From: Thalassobacterium sedimentorum
GTDB lineage: Bacteria; Verrucomicrobiota; Verrucomicrobiia; Opitutales; Coraliomargaritaceae
NCBI RefSeq assembly: GCF_031127905.1
Contig: NZ_JARXIC010000003.1
Location: 62,001-126,000 of the forward strand
Direction of reading: 5' to 3'
Length of the DNA: 64,000 nt
The first letter of the stretch is position 1, and each line of letters opens with the position of its first letter. Below are positions 24,820-34,487 of the stretch, piece after piece. The notes beneath the pieces are model-generated. The model worked only from the letters and a program-made list of their open reading frames with translations, was not told the DNA's origin and ran no database searches. A program made the translations under genes and the position numbers.

Positions 24820-26598
24820 ATGTCTGTCTGGTTCAATCCATCTCACGCTATCGATCAAATCCTGCGCCAAGTCGCGTCTGAAACCGAGGGTTTCAATGCC
24901 GACTTCGAACCGGGCGTGCGCCCTGCCGACCCGAAGTTTGGCGACTATCAGGCCAATGGGGTACTCGGCTTTGCCAAGCGCAACAAAGCCAACCCACGTG
25001 AACTGGGACAAAAACTGATCGAAGCCGCCCAGGCCTCGGGTCAATTTGATCCGGAACTGGTCGAACTCTCGCTGGCGGGCCCTGGCTTTATCAATTTCAA
25101 ACTCAGCCCCAAATTCATCTGGGACTGGCAACTGGCCTTTTCCACCAAGGCCGACTATCAGAGCGGTGCCAAGGAGTTGAAAAACGGACGCAAGGTCATC
25201 ATCGACTATCCCAGCGCCAACACAGCCAAGCAGGCCCACATCGGCCACCTGCGCCCGATGGTCATCGGCCAGGCCATCAGCCGCCTGCTGGATTTCTGCG
25301 GGGCGGATCTAGTTCGCGACAATCACATTGGCGACTGGGGCACCAACTTCGGCACCTTAATCATGAAGATCAAGCGCGACGACATCGACCTCAGTAATCT
25401 GGGCGAGAACGCGCTGGTCACGCTGGACCAACTTTACAAAGACGGCTCTGCGCTGGAAACCGAGCAACCCGAGCTACGCGACGTCTCCCGCAATGAGCTG
25501 GTGCTACTGCAAAACGGCGACGCCGAGAACACCGCGATCTGGGAGCAGATTGTGGAGATCTCCAAAGTCGCTTTTGACAAGTTGTTCGCGCAAATGGGCG
25601 TCGAAGTGGATATCACTCTCGGAGAATCCTTCTACCGCGACAAAGTGGAGCGCATCTACGATGAATTAACCGAAATCGGCCTCGCAGAGGAAAGCGATGG
25701 TGCCCTGGTGGTCTGGCACGATGAGGTCAAAAAATTCGCCCGCGACAACGAGCGCCCCTACCCCTTCAACATCCGCAAAAGCGATGGCGCCTCCAACTAC
25801 GCCTCCACCGACCTCGCCACCGTGCTCTACCGAGTGGAAGAGTTTAAGGCCGAGGAGATTATCTACCTGACCGACGCACGTCAACAAGATCACTTCCAAC
25901 AACTCTTCCTGACCACCGAGAAGTGGTTCAAGGCCAAGGGCTATCCGCTGCCGGAAATGAGTCACGTATTCTGGGGCACCATTCTGGGAGCCGACAAAAA
26001 GCCCTTCAAAACCAAGTCCGGCGAGTCCATCAAACTACAAGAACTTTTGGACGAAGCACGCAGCCGCGCCTACGACGTGGTCAGCGAGAAGAATCCCGAC
26101 CTGCCCGAAGATGAGCGCCGCGTGATCGCGGAATCCGTCGGAGTGGGCGCGATGAAATACGCCGACCTCTCCAGCAACCGCACCCAAGACTACGTCTTTA
26201 GTTGGGACCGCCTGCTCAGTTTTGAGGGCAACACCGCGCCCTACCTACTCTACGCAGTGGCACGCATCAACAGCATCTTCCGCAAGGTCGGCGTCGATCC
26301 AGAAGCCACAATCGAAGGTGCCAGCCAACTGGAAACCGAAGCCGAAATGGGCCTTGCCCGCAAGCTGATGGGCTTTGTCACCGCGCTGGAATTAACCATC
26401 AACGACCTGCGCCCGCACTTCCTCTGCACCTATTTGTATGAGCTGACCAGTGCCTACAGCACCTTCTACAACGCCGACAAGGTCATGGTCGACGATGCAG
26501 CCGTCAAGGCCCGCCGCCTGATCTTGTGCGCGCGCACCCGCACCGTGCTCAAGACTGGCCTAGAACTGCTCGGCATTCAGCCATTGGAACGGATGTAA
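24820..26598 (+). CDS. argS: Arginyl-tRNA synthetase
   Basis: 592 residues. Charges tRNA-Arg with arginine; class I synthetase. Order of parts: N-terminal Add-1 domain (about 1-120), Rossmann catalytic core with HIGH at residues 140-143 (AKQAHIGHLRP), DNHIGDWGTNFG, a KPFKTKSGES segment in place of KMSKS, and the all-helical DALR anticodon domain ending GLELLGIQPLERM. ATG 24820 chosen (SVWFNPSH); an in-frame TTG at 24784 precedes it. Confidence 0.96.
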   Translation: MSVWFNPSHAIDQILRQVASETEGFNADFEPGVRPADPKFGDYQANGVLGFAKRNKANPRELGQKLIEAAQASGQFDPELVELSLAGPGFINFKLSPKFIWDWQLAFSTKADYQSGAKELKNGRKVIIDYPSANTAKQAHIGHLRPMVIGQAISRLLDFCGADLVRDNHIGDWGTNFGTLIMKIKRDDIDLSNLGENALVTLDQLYKDGSALETEQPELRDVSRNELVLLQNGDAENTAIWEQIVEISKVAFDKLFAQMGVEVDITLGESFYRDKVERIYDELTEIGLAEESDGALVVWHDEVKKFARDNERPYPFNIRKSDGASNYASTDLATVLYRVEEFKAEEIIYLTDARQQDHFQQLFLTTEKWFKAKGYPLPEMSHVFWGTILGADKKPFKTKSGESIKLQELLDEARSRAYDVVSEKNPDLPEDERRVIAESVGVGAMKYADLSSNRTQDYVFSWDRLLSFEGNTAPYLLYAVARINSIFRKVGVDPEATIEGASQLETEAEMGLARKLMGFVTALELTINDLRPHFLCTYLYELTSAYSTFYNADKVMVDDAAVKARRLILCARTRTVLKTGLELLGIQPLERM

Positions 26599-26607
26599 GC
26601 AGCCAAC

Positions 26608-27651
26608 TCAAACCGCTGGCTGATGTTGGCTCATACAGTGGAGCGCACCGCCTTCTTTGATGATGTCGGTGCAATCCACACCTACGACCTCGCGTCCGGG
26701 GAAACAGTCGCCGATAATCTCGATCGCTTCAGCGTCGTTTTTCGGCTGATTATAAGTAGGCACCAGGACGGCTCCATTGAGCACGACGAAATTTAAATAG
26801 CTAGCAGCGAGCGGCTCGCCCTCGTGCGTAATCGGCTCCGGCAGCGGAAGTTGCACCGAAGCAAAGGGCGCGCCGGCAGGTGTACGAAATTGCTGCAAGC
26901 GCTCAATATTCTCGGTGAGTGCAGGGTAATTGGCATCTTCTGGGTCTGCGACTTCAGCAATGAGAATACCATCGGCCTTAAAGAAACGAGCCAGATTATC
27001 AATATGACCGTCAGTATCGTCCCCCACCAAGCCGTCGTGCAGCCAAAGCACCTCATTAGCGCCGAGGCCGGAGGTGAGCTGACGTTCGACATGAGCCGCG
27101 GTGGTATCGCCGTTGCGACTAGGATTGAGCACCACCACTTCGGTGGTTAAGATGTGGCCTGCGCCATTACTCTCCACCGCGCCGCCTTCGAGCACTTGAT
27201 CAAAAGCAAAACGACGAATACCAAGCTGATCGGCGATCCAAGCCGACGCGCGATCGTCTTTCTGCTGATCAGGAAACTTATTGCCCCAGGCATTGTAGCG
27301 CCAATCAGCGATGCACAGTTCACGCTGTGCGTCATTGATAAGAAAAAGCGGGCCAAAATCACGGATCCACACGTCATCACTTTGATAATCAAACAGTTCG
27401 ACAGAGCTGTCATCGCCCTGCGATGCCATCAGAGCACGCAGCGTTTCTTGTTCCTCCAAGGCACAAAGGACGCGGACAGGTTGGTAACGAGCGGCGAGCA
27501 CGTAGAGTGCGGCAAGTTGCTCGCGGACGCGATCAAAGCAGTCAGGCCAGAGGCTACGGCGAACTGGCCACGCGAACCAGATCGCGGCTTGCGGCTCCCA
27601 TTCGGCGGGAAAACGATAACCAAGTTCTTTAGGAGTTTTAAGGCGAGACAT
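26608..27651 (-). CDS. aguA: Agmatine deiminase
   Basis: 347 residues. Hydrolyses agmatine to N-carbamoylputrescine and ammonia. Guanidino-group hydrolase motifs: WIRDFGPLF, LEGGAVESNGAG, GDDTDGHIDNLARF (catalytic His), and GGALHCMSQ with the nucleophile Cys339 near the C-terminus. It lies about 150 bases downstream of aguB in the same direction, so together they give the arginine-decarboxylase route to putrescine. An arginine decarboxylase gene is not in the window. Confidence 0.94.
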   Translation of the reverse strand: MSRLKTPKELGYRFPAEWEPQAAIWFAWPVRRSLWPDCFDRVREQLAALYVLAARYQPVRVLCALEEQETLRALMASQGDDSSVELFDYQSDDVWIRDFGPLFLINDAQRELCIADWRYNAWGNKFPDQQKDDRASAWIADQLGIRRFAFDQVLEGGAVESNGAGHILTTEVVVLNPSRNGDTTAAHVERQLTSGLGANEVLWLHDGLVGDDTDGHIDNLARFFKADGILIAEVADPEDANYPALTENIERLQQFRTPAGAPFASVQLPLPEPITHEGEPLAASYLNFVVLNGAVLVPTYNQPKNDAEAIEIIGDCFPGREVVGVDCTDIIKEGGALHCMSQHQPAV

Positions 27652-27798
27652 GAGGAGATAGGATGAGCGTCGAACATCGAACGCTCAACTTTGAATTTAA
27701 AATGAATGAAAGGACGCGGGATGCGATGACTGACTTGAACGCTGCCAATACAGAGATTCGCGATCCCGAGACATTCGGTAGAACCTTCACTCAGAACG

Positions 27799-28695
27799 CT
27801 ACGCGTCAATCATCCGCTGAGTGACATCAGCGTAGGTATCGATACGACGATCGCGGAAGAAGGGCCAGATGCGACGCATGTCTTCGAGCGCCTTCAGATC
27901 GCAGTCGGCCAGTAGAATGTACTCCTCAGCGATCGGGGCGCGTTCGACAATTTGGCCGTAGAAGTCAGAGACAAAACTTTGCCCCCAAAACTCGGTATTC
28001 CCTTCGGTGCCAGTGCGGTTGATCGCAGCCACATAGCAAGCATTGGCGACCGCATGCCCGCGCTGAACAGTCTCCCACGCGGTGTGCTGCGCTTCGCCCA
28101 ATTCCGCTTTCTCTTCGGGCAACCAACCGATTGCGGTGGGATAGAAAATAATCTCCGCACCAGCGAGCGCCGCAAGACGAGCCGCTTCGGGATACCACTG
28201 GTCCCAACAAATCAAAACAGAGATCTTACCAAACTTAGTGTCCCACACCTTGTAGCCCAGATCGCCGGGTGTGAAGTAAAACTTCTCCTCAAAACCGGGA
28301 TCTTGCGGAATGTGCATCTTACGGTATTTACCAAGATAGCGGCCATCGGCATCGATCACGGCGGCGGTGTTGTGATACACGCCCGCCGCGCGACGCTCAA
28401 AGAGCGACGCGATGATAACCACGCCTAAGTCTTTAGCGACAGCTTCAAGCGCCTCGGTGGTTGCACCGGGGATGGGCTCGGCTAAATCAAAGAGCTCGGT
28501 GTCTTGAGTACGACAGAAATAGGGCGTATTAAACAGCTCCTGCGTGCACACGACCTGCGCCCCAGAGGCGGCTGCCTCACGGATGCGCGCAATCGTGTAG
28601 TCGAGGTCCGCAGCGGGGCTGCCCTGCTCGCGTCCTTGAATCAGGGCGATACGAACCTTGCGGTGACTTCTATCGTGGTTGGAATGGTGACTCAT
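27799..28695 (-). CDS. aguB: N-carbamoylputrescine amidase
   Basis: 298 residues, nitrilase superfamily. Converts N-carbamoylputrescine to putrescine, CO2 and ammonia. The Glu-Lys-Cys triad is visible: CTQELFNTPYF, KYRKMHIPQDPGF, and SVLICWDQWYPEAAR. The length and the YFCRTQD and WYPEAARL segments match plant and bacterial AguB. Start ATG 28695 (MSHHSNHD); an in-frame codon at 28716 is less likely. Upstream of aguA. Confidence 0.94.
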   Translation of the reverse strand: MSHHSNHDRSHRKVRIALIQGREQGSPAADLDYTIARIREAAASGAQVVCTQELFNTPYFCRTQDTELFDLAEPIPGATTEALEAVAKDLGVVIIASLFERRAAGVYHNTAAVIDADGRYLGKYRKMHIPQDPGFEEKFYFTPGDLGYKVWDTKFGKISVLICWDQWYPEAARLAALAGAEIIFYPTAIGWLPEEKAELGEAQHTAWETVQRGHAVANACYVAAINRTGTEGNTEFWGQSFVSDFYGQIVERAPIAEEYILLADCDLKALEDMRRIWPFFRDRRIDTYADVTQRMIDA

Positions 28696-28794
28696 ACAAT
28701 GCGCGCTTGAAAACAAAAAGACTTCACTTGCTCGAATCTCATCTGATTGAAAACTTGAGCACGGCGGTCTTCACAAGTGAAGCCCCTACACGGT

Positions 28795-29676
28795 CTAGAA
28801 AACAACTTTATTGAGCGGATACTCAATGATACCCTCGGCACCACGTTTTTTCAACTCGGGGATGATTTCCCGCACAACCTTCTCGTCGATGATGGTATCG
28901 ATAGCAACCCATGCCTCGTCGGTGAGGCGATTGATGGTCGGATTACGCAACGCAGGCAGATCGGCGAGTACACTATCCAACTTAGCACGCTCGATATTCA
29001 GCTTCAGGCCGACCTTGCTGTTGGCTTCGAGGGCCGCCTGCAGCAGCATTGCGATACTCTCGATTTTTTTGCGCTTTTCAGGGTTCTCCCAAGCAGCCTT
29101 ATTAGCAACCAACACTGTATTTGTATAAAGAAGCGTGTCCACAATACGAAGATTGTTCGCACGGATCGAATTGCCAGTCTCGGTTAAATCAACGATGGCA
29201 TCAACCAAATCAGGCACCTTCACCTCCGTCGCGCCCCAAGAGAACTCAACTTCGGCATTCACTCCATTGTCCTTAAGATACTGGCGTGTGATATTCACCA
29301 CCTCGGTGGCGATGCGCTTACCTTCCAAATCTTTAACAGACTGCACTGGCGACGCCGCTGGTACTGCAATAATCCATTTAGAACGCTTATTGGATGCACG
29401 GCTATAAACCAGACTGCACACTTCAACCACGTCGGAATCATTTTCCTTCACCCAATCTTGTCCCGTCAAGCCACAGTCGAAATAACCATGCTCGACGTAA
29501 CGGCTCACTTCTTGGGCACGCACGAAGCGACCGTCCAACTCCTCGTCGTCAATCGACGGACGATAGGAGCGGGAACTCACAGAAATATTGAAACCCGCTT
29601 TACCAAATAATTTGATAGTCGAGTCCTGTAGACTGCCTTTAGGCAGACCAAGCATGAGTAATGGCGTATTTTCCAT
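28795..29676 (-). CDS. hisG: ATP phosphoribosyltransferase, long form
   Basis: 293 residues: first enzyme of histidine synthesis, joining ATP and PRPP. The length and the C-terminal ~75 residues (allosteric, histidine-binding domain) indicate the HisG-long type that works without HisZ. Motifs: [31 protein letters not shown], and the PRPP loop [17 protein letters not shown] 29676 chosen (MENTPLLM); the frame is open 27 codons upstream but that region forms RNA structure (see 29677-29747). No other his gene is nearby. Confidence 0.94.
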   Translation of the reverse strand: MENTPLLMLGLPKGSLQDSTIKLFGKAGFNISVSSRSYRPSIDDEELDGRFVRAQEVSRYVEHGYFDCGLTGQDWVKENDSDVVEVCSLVYSRASNKRSKWIIAVPAASPVQSVKDLEGKRIATEVVNITRQYLKDNGVNAEVEFSWGATEVKVPDLVDAIVDLTETGNSIRANNLRIVDTLLYTNTVLVANKAAWENPEKRKKIESIAMLLQAALEANSKVGLKLNIERAKLDSVLADLPALRNPTINRLTDEAWVAIDTIIDEKVVREIIPELKKRGAEGIIEYPLNKVVF

Positions 29677-29747
29677 AAGCGCAAAAGCTGAGGCAGGACG
29701 ATGCAGGCACAAGATTAAATTTTGTAAAAGCGCAGGCTTTTGCGCTT
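29677..29747 (-). promoter_or_regulatory. Possible switchable 5' leader structure of hisG
   Basis: In the hisG message, the 12 bases directly before the AUG (29688-29677, GCTTTTGCGCTT) are the perfect complement of 29747-29736 (AAGCGCAAAAGC). The same upstream segment can instead pair locally: AAGCGCA (29747-29741) with TGCGCTT (29734-29728). The two pairings exclude each other, and the long-range one would bury the translation start region. No known riboswitch class is recognised. No leader peptide rich in His is visible. Confidence 0.4.
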
Positions 29748-29827
29748 GGAGAATCAAAATAAGTCATTGTAAAAGACATCGTAGTGCCTAGTTTTTACAT
29801 TTCAAAGATCTCTTTTTTAATCAGATT

Positions 29828-30304
29828 ATGGGCAAGCCAACACCACTCGAAGCTGGAAAAAAAGCACCTAACTTCCAATTTACGGAAGATGGAACCATAC
29901 GTACACTCGATGAACTGGGCCAGGCCTGCCTGCTATATTTCTACCCCAAAGATGACACTCCAGGCTGCACAAAAGAGGCCTGCGCCATCCGTGATGCATG
30001 GAGCGAATTCATCGCAGCGGGCCTGAAAGTCATCGGAGTCAGTAAAGATGACGATGCCGCACACACAAAATTTAAAGACAAATATCAGCTCCCCTTTCCT
30101 CTGATTGCAGACACCGACCTTCAACTCTCGCAGGCCTACGGTGTCTATGGAGAGAAAAAGTTCATGGGACGCATTTACGACGGCATCCATCGCATGTCAT
30201 TTCTGATCGATGCCAATGGAACCATCACTAAAGCTTACCACAAAGTAAAACCGGACGCGCATGCGAGTGAAGTTCTCGCCGACCTCGCAGCCCTCCCAGA
30301 ATAA
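29828..30304 (+). CDS. bcp: Thiol peroxidase, Bcp/PrxQ type
   Basis: 158 residues. Reduces peroxides with thioredoxin as electron source. Atypical 2-Cys PrxQ signature: YFYPKDDTPGCTKEACAIRD with the peroxidatic Cys47 and resolving Cys52 four residues apart. Full length. It ends two bases before the start of the response-regulator gene, so they may share a transcript. Confidence 0.93.
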   Translation: MGKPTPLEAGKKAPNFQFTEDGTIRTLDELGQACLLYFYPKDDTPGCTKEACAIRDAWSEFIAAGLKVIGVSKDDDAAHTKFKDKYQLPFPLIADTDLQLSQAYGVYGEKKFMGRIYDGIHRMSFLIDANGTITKAYHKVKPDAHASEVLADLAALPE

Positions 30305-30305
30305 G

Positions 30306-31043
<738 letters not shown>

Positions 31044-31209
31044 GCCCAGTCGAGCCAGCTACGCCAGTAGAACAGCCCCGCCCCACGACGGCAACAACAA
31101 GAATAGTAGCCAGGAGCAGTAGCAACGTTGAGCGACAGCGCGACTGGAGTTAGTCGCATACATACGTCAACCAAGCGCGACGATCACCAACAGCAGCAAT
31201 CTCCATGCA

Positions 31210-32682
31210 TTAAGCAGGCGCACCACGCCGGCGAATTAAGCCGTAGAATAGCGCAGCAATCCCCGCCAGTAAGAGGACAACCGTGATTGGACGTTGAATG
31301 AAAATCGCGTAATCGCCTCCAGACAAAATCAATGCTCGGCGTAAGTTCTCTTCTGCCAAAGGGCCAAGGATCAAAGCAAGCAAGAGCGGGGCAACCGGAT
31401 AACCTCCTCGGCGCAGCGCATATCCTAGAACTCCAAATGCCAGAGCAAGCCACACATCGGCAAGATTATTTCTCAATGCAAAGGCGCCGACCAAAGAGAG
31501 GATCAAAATACCCGACTGAAGGAAACGACGATCGATTTGGTTCACTCGTAAAAGAATGCGCACCCCAGACACCGCCACGATGAAGACCAGAATATGAGCA
31601 AACAAAACAGTTGCGAAAATTGAATAAGCTAGGCCGGAATGATCTTGAAAGAGCAATGGTCCAGGCTGCACACCGTGCAAAATAAATGCACCGATTAGAA
31701 CAGCAGTCACCGAATCCCCAGGCAGACCAAGCGCCAGCAGTGGAATCATAGCACCTGCCGTTCCAGCAGTTTTAGCAGCCTCTGGAGCCGCAACCCCCTT
31801 GACCTCACCCTCACCAAACTTATCGCCTTTGCCAGCCTGCTGACGAGCGATACTGTAGGCTAAGAAAGCCGCAATATCACTCCCAGCACCAGGTGTCGCC
31901 CCCACAAAGGTGCCCAAAAAACTAGATTTTAATATGGTGGGTGTACTACGACGCACATCACTACCACTCGGAAAACGGGCGATCTTCGACTCTGAACTTG
32001 CAGTGTTACCACTCTTCAGTCCTCCCATCGAAAGCACTTCCGCGATCGCAAATAAACCAATTAAGGCAGGAATAAACGGCATGCCTTCCATCAAGCTCGC
32101 CTGGCCATAAATAAAACGTGGGTATCCCGTCAACGGATCCATACCTACCGTCGAAATGAGCAAGCCGAAAACAGCGACGATCAAGCCCTTCCTGACCGAG
32201 CTCTCGGAAATCGCCACGATCATGGACAGCCCAAAAGTCGCCAGAGCGAAATATTCTGGCGGCCCAAAGCGCAGTGCAAAGCGCGAGATTTGAGGCGTGA
32301 GCGCAATCAGCAACAAAGTGCCAATGACCCCACCGACCAGCGCGCTCAGCGCAGCCACACTCAAGGCTTTGCCAGCTTCACCGCGCGCAGCCAACACAGC
32401 ACCATCAAAGATTGTTGCGGCCGACGCGGGTGTTCCGGGCGTGCGAAATAAGATGGCAGGAATAGAGCCCCCATAAACCGCGGCACAATAGACACCAATC
32501 AAAAGCGCCAAAGCAGGCATAATTGACAAATCAAATGTAAACGGGATCAGCAATGCCACCCCCATCGTCGCCGAAAGCCCAGGTAATGCCCCAAAAATCA
32601 TACCAGCCATCACACCTGCGAGCAAAGCCACCCACACTTGAATGCTACTCCCATTAACTAAAACTTCGTTAAATATTTCCAT
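31210..32682 (-). CDS. tctA: Tripartite tricarboxylate transporter large permease, TctA family
   Basis: 490 residues with about 11-12 membrane segments. TctA is the transport subunit of TTT systems, driven by ion gradients. Signatures: GALPGLSATMGVALLIPFTF, GSIPAILFRTPGTPASAATIFDG and the repeat-like second half FVGATPGAGSDIAAFLAYS...LALGLPGDSVTAVLIG. Last gene of tctCBA; 15 bases after tctB. Substrate is discussed under the binding protein. Confidence 0.94.
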   Translation of the reverse strand: MEIFNEVLVNGSSIQVWVALLAGVMAGMIFGALPGLSATMGVALLIPFTFDLSIMPALALLIGVYCAAVYGGSIPAILFRTPGTPASAATIFDGAVLAARGEAGKALSVAALSALVGGVIGTLLLIALTPQISRFALRFGPPEYFALATFGLSMIVAISESSVRKGLIVAVFGLLISTVGMDPLTGYPRFIYGQASLMEGMPFIPALIGLFAIAEVLSMGGLKSGNTASSESKIARFPSGSDVRRSTPTILKSSFLGTFVGATPGAGSDIAAFLAYSIARQQAGKGDKFGEGEVKGVAAPEAAKTAGTAGAMIPLLALGLPGDSVTAVLIGAFILHGVQPGPLLFQDHSGLAYSIFATVLFAHILVFIVAVSGVRILLRVNQIDRRFLQSGILILSLVGAFALRNNLADVWLALAFGVLGYALRRGGYPVAPLLLALILGPLAEENLRRALILSGGDYAIFIQRPITVVLLLAGIAALFYGLIRRRGAPA

Positions 32683-32697
32683 TTTCGTAATGATTGG

Positions 32698-33156
32698 CTA
32701 ACCAAGCCATCCTGTTGGAAGAGCGACATTCATGATCAGACTGAAAAGAATGTAGAGAATGAATGCGAGTGAGAGACTAATCGCGGCAGAGCGGACATAG
32801 TTATAATAACCAAATATACGCAAAGACGCCATCGAGAGAAGCGCGCTAGAGCTAATAAAACCGAGCCAAGGCAACAGCCAAATGTAGAGAATGAGGATGC
32901 CAACCAGTAACCAAGTCGCGCCCGTGTGTTGCTGATCTTCAGCAGAGTCCGAATTGCTATTTTCTTTTTTGCGAGTCGCCAAGAAATCGACCAAAGCCAA
33001 ACCTCCTAGCAGCAGAGCCAAAATCAAAGGAAGCATCCCTGGCCCAAGACCATCTCCCTTCGCACTCGGAAATTGCAATGAGGTGAACATGGCAAATGCC
33101 GCGCAAGAGAGCCATAAAGCTGGCGCCAACAATTTTTGTGACTGAATACAGTTCAT
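32698..33156 (-). CDS. tctB: Tripartite tricarboxylate transporter small permease, TctB family
   Basis: 152 residues with four membrane helices (about 10-28, 38-58, 82-117 in two parts, 125-148), the usual TctB size and topology. PSAKGDGLGPGMLPLILALLL matches the conserved first loop of TctB. It overlaps tctC by four bases (its start within the tctC stop), indicating coupled translation. Confidence 0.88.
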   Translation of the reverse strand: MNCIQSQKLLAPALWLSCAAFAMFTSLQFPSAKGDGLGPGMLPLILALLLGGLALVDFLATRKKENSNSDSAEDQQHTGATWLLVGILILYIWLLPWLGFISSSALLSMASLRIFGYYNYVRSAAISLSLAFILYILFSLIMNVALPTGWLG

Positions 33157-34133
33157 TTTTCGTAAATCAGGCCTAGTTTTTTCATAATCGAGGCAATCTG
33201 GGCTTTTTCGTTTTTGATCTGTAGAGCAAAATCGCTCCCAGAGGCCAAGGCCATATTCAAGCCCGCAGCATCAGCAAATTCAGCCAGTTCAGTCGAATAG
33301 GCGGCTTTAGAAAACACTTCGGCGAGCTTGGCACGGACCTCTGCCGGCGTCTCACGTGGCACTGCCAAACCGCGCCAGGTTCCAAAAATCAATGGGTACC
33401 CAAGCTCGGTAAAAGTAGGTGAATCTGGTGAATAAGAAACTCGATCTTCACTCATCACACCTAAGATTTTCACCTGCCCCGCTAAGATCTGTGAACGAAG
33501 CTCGCCCGGGCTGACGGTGACCGCATCGATATGTCCTCCAACCAAGGCAGTGACTGCATGTGAAGCGCCTCCGAATGGCACGTGATTGAATTCGAGTGAT
33601 GCAGCTTCAGCCAATCGAGCGGCAGCCATGTGCCAAACAGTGCCAGGGCCGGAATTACCAACGCTAAGTTTAGAATCACGCTTGGACCACTCCATGAACT
33701 CCTCAAAGGTATTGGCAGGACAATCCGCTCGCACAGCCAAGGCGGCAGGATCCATATTCAGACGCAAAATCGGCGCAAATTCGTCTGGCTGAAAAGGCAC
33801 GAGCCCTTGCAATGGGAGAGAGACCAGCTCAATGGTAATCATCGTAACGGTATGCCCATCAGGCGGTGCCAGCAATCCAGCGACAAAGCCTACCGCACCG
33901 CCACCACCTGTCACATTATTGACCGTAATAGTTTGTCCCAAATCAGGCTCCGCAGCACGGGCCAGCCCGCGAGCAAGCATGTCGCTTCCGCCACCAGCGG
34001 AATAAGGGCAAATTAATAACACAGAGCGATTAGGAAAAGTCCCCGAACTATCGACGCGCATTAGACGCTGACCTACCAAAGCACACAATAACAGGATGAC
34101 CGTGCACCACGCGATTTTATCTCGGACATTCAT
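33153..34133 (-). CDS. tctC: TTT-family periplasmic solute-binding protein, TctC
   Basis: 326 residues. An N-terminal membrane segment (about 6-24) acts as signal peptide or anchor; then VLLICPYSAGGGSDMLARGLA and VNNVTGGGGAVGF, the carboxylate-binding loops of the TctC/Bug family. Bug proteins bind mono-, di- and tricarboxylates and sugar acids. Because the divergent LacI regulator and the nearby KDG kinase/KDPG aldolase genes share an operator-like palindrome with this locus, a uronate or ketodeoxy sugar acid is the likeliest substrate (inference). Start ATG 34133; TTG 34139 is in frame. Confidence 0.92.
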   Translation of the reverse strand: MNVRDKIAWCTVILLLCALVGQRLMRVDSSGTFPNRSVLLICPYSAGGGSDMLARGLARAAEPDLGQTITVNNVTGGGGAVGFVAGLLAPPDGHTVTMITIELVSLPLQGLVPFQPDEFAPILRLNMDPAALAVRADCPANTFEEFMEWSKRDSKLSVGNSGPGTVWHMAAARLAEAASLEFNHVPFGGASHAVTALVGGHIDAVTVSPGELRSQILAGQVKILGVMSEDRVSYSPDSPTFTELGYPLIFGTWRGLAVPRETPAEVRAKLAEVFSKAAYSTELAEFADAAGLNMALASGSDFALQIKNEKAQIASIMKKLGLIYEK

Positions 34134-34348
34134 AATCAACAGTTAAAGAAAGCAGAATTCAATTGAGGAACATTAGCGCTGCTCAGCAGCGCATCAAATC
34201 GCGCTGTAATAAGCGATTACTAAGCAATGGAGTAACAATTTCATATTTCGTTGAAGCGAATTGAAATACAGGGGATCAGCTCGAATTCAGTGATAAATTA
34301 AACTTAAGCACCTTGCGCACCGCGTATGAAAGAAGCAACACTACCATT

Positions 34349-34363
34349 ATGTTATACTAACAT
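34349..34363. promoter_or_regulatory. Operator-like palindrome ATGTTA-N3-TAACAT ahead of tctCBA
   Basis: Perfect inverted repeat ATGTTA-tac-TAACAT. It uses the same half-sites as the palindromes at 34474 and 37521, but with five more bases between the outer arms, so it may be bound differently or be a degenerate site. Located about 215 bp upstream of the tctC start and 125 bp upstream of the LacI gene. Confidence 0.45.
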
Positions 34364-34473
34364 GATATCCATGTTTGATACCACAATATAGCCTCCCAGC
34401 AGACTCCCCGACAAACAATCACACGGGAACCGACCAGTACGCTCACTCTGAATTTGACAAACACCGCTCAATG

Positions 34474-34487
34474 TTATGTTAACATAA
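34474..34487. promoter_or_regulatory. Operator-like palindrome TTATGTTAACATAA at the LacI gene
   Basis: Perfect 14-bp palindrome ending one base before the ATG of the LacI-family gene at 34488. Even-length symmetric sites with a central dyad are typical of LacI-family operators. Overlap with the likely -10 element suggests autorepression. Confidence 0.68.

Larger units (their letters stand above)
34140..34487. promoter_or_regulatory. 348-bp divergent control region between tctCBA and the LacI gene
   Basis: No credible gene. It holds the palindrome at 34349-34363 and, at its right end, the palindrome at 34474-34487. A TTGACA at 34454-34459 with TATGTT at 34475-34480 (15-bp spacer) is a possible promoter for the LacI gene; the operator would cover its -10 and transcription would begin at about the start codon. 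I could not place a convincing tctC promoter. Confidence 0.6.

Noticed and set aside
31044-31209. 166-bp gap between the response regulator and tctA examined for a terminator or small RNA
   Set aside because: Only weak, imperfect hairpins without U-runs; nothing supportable.
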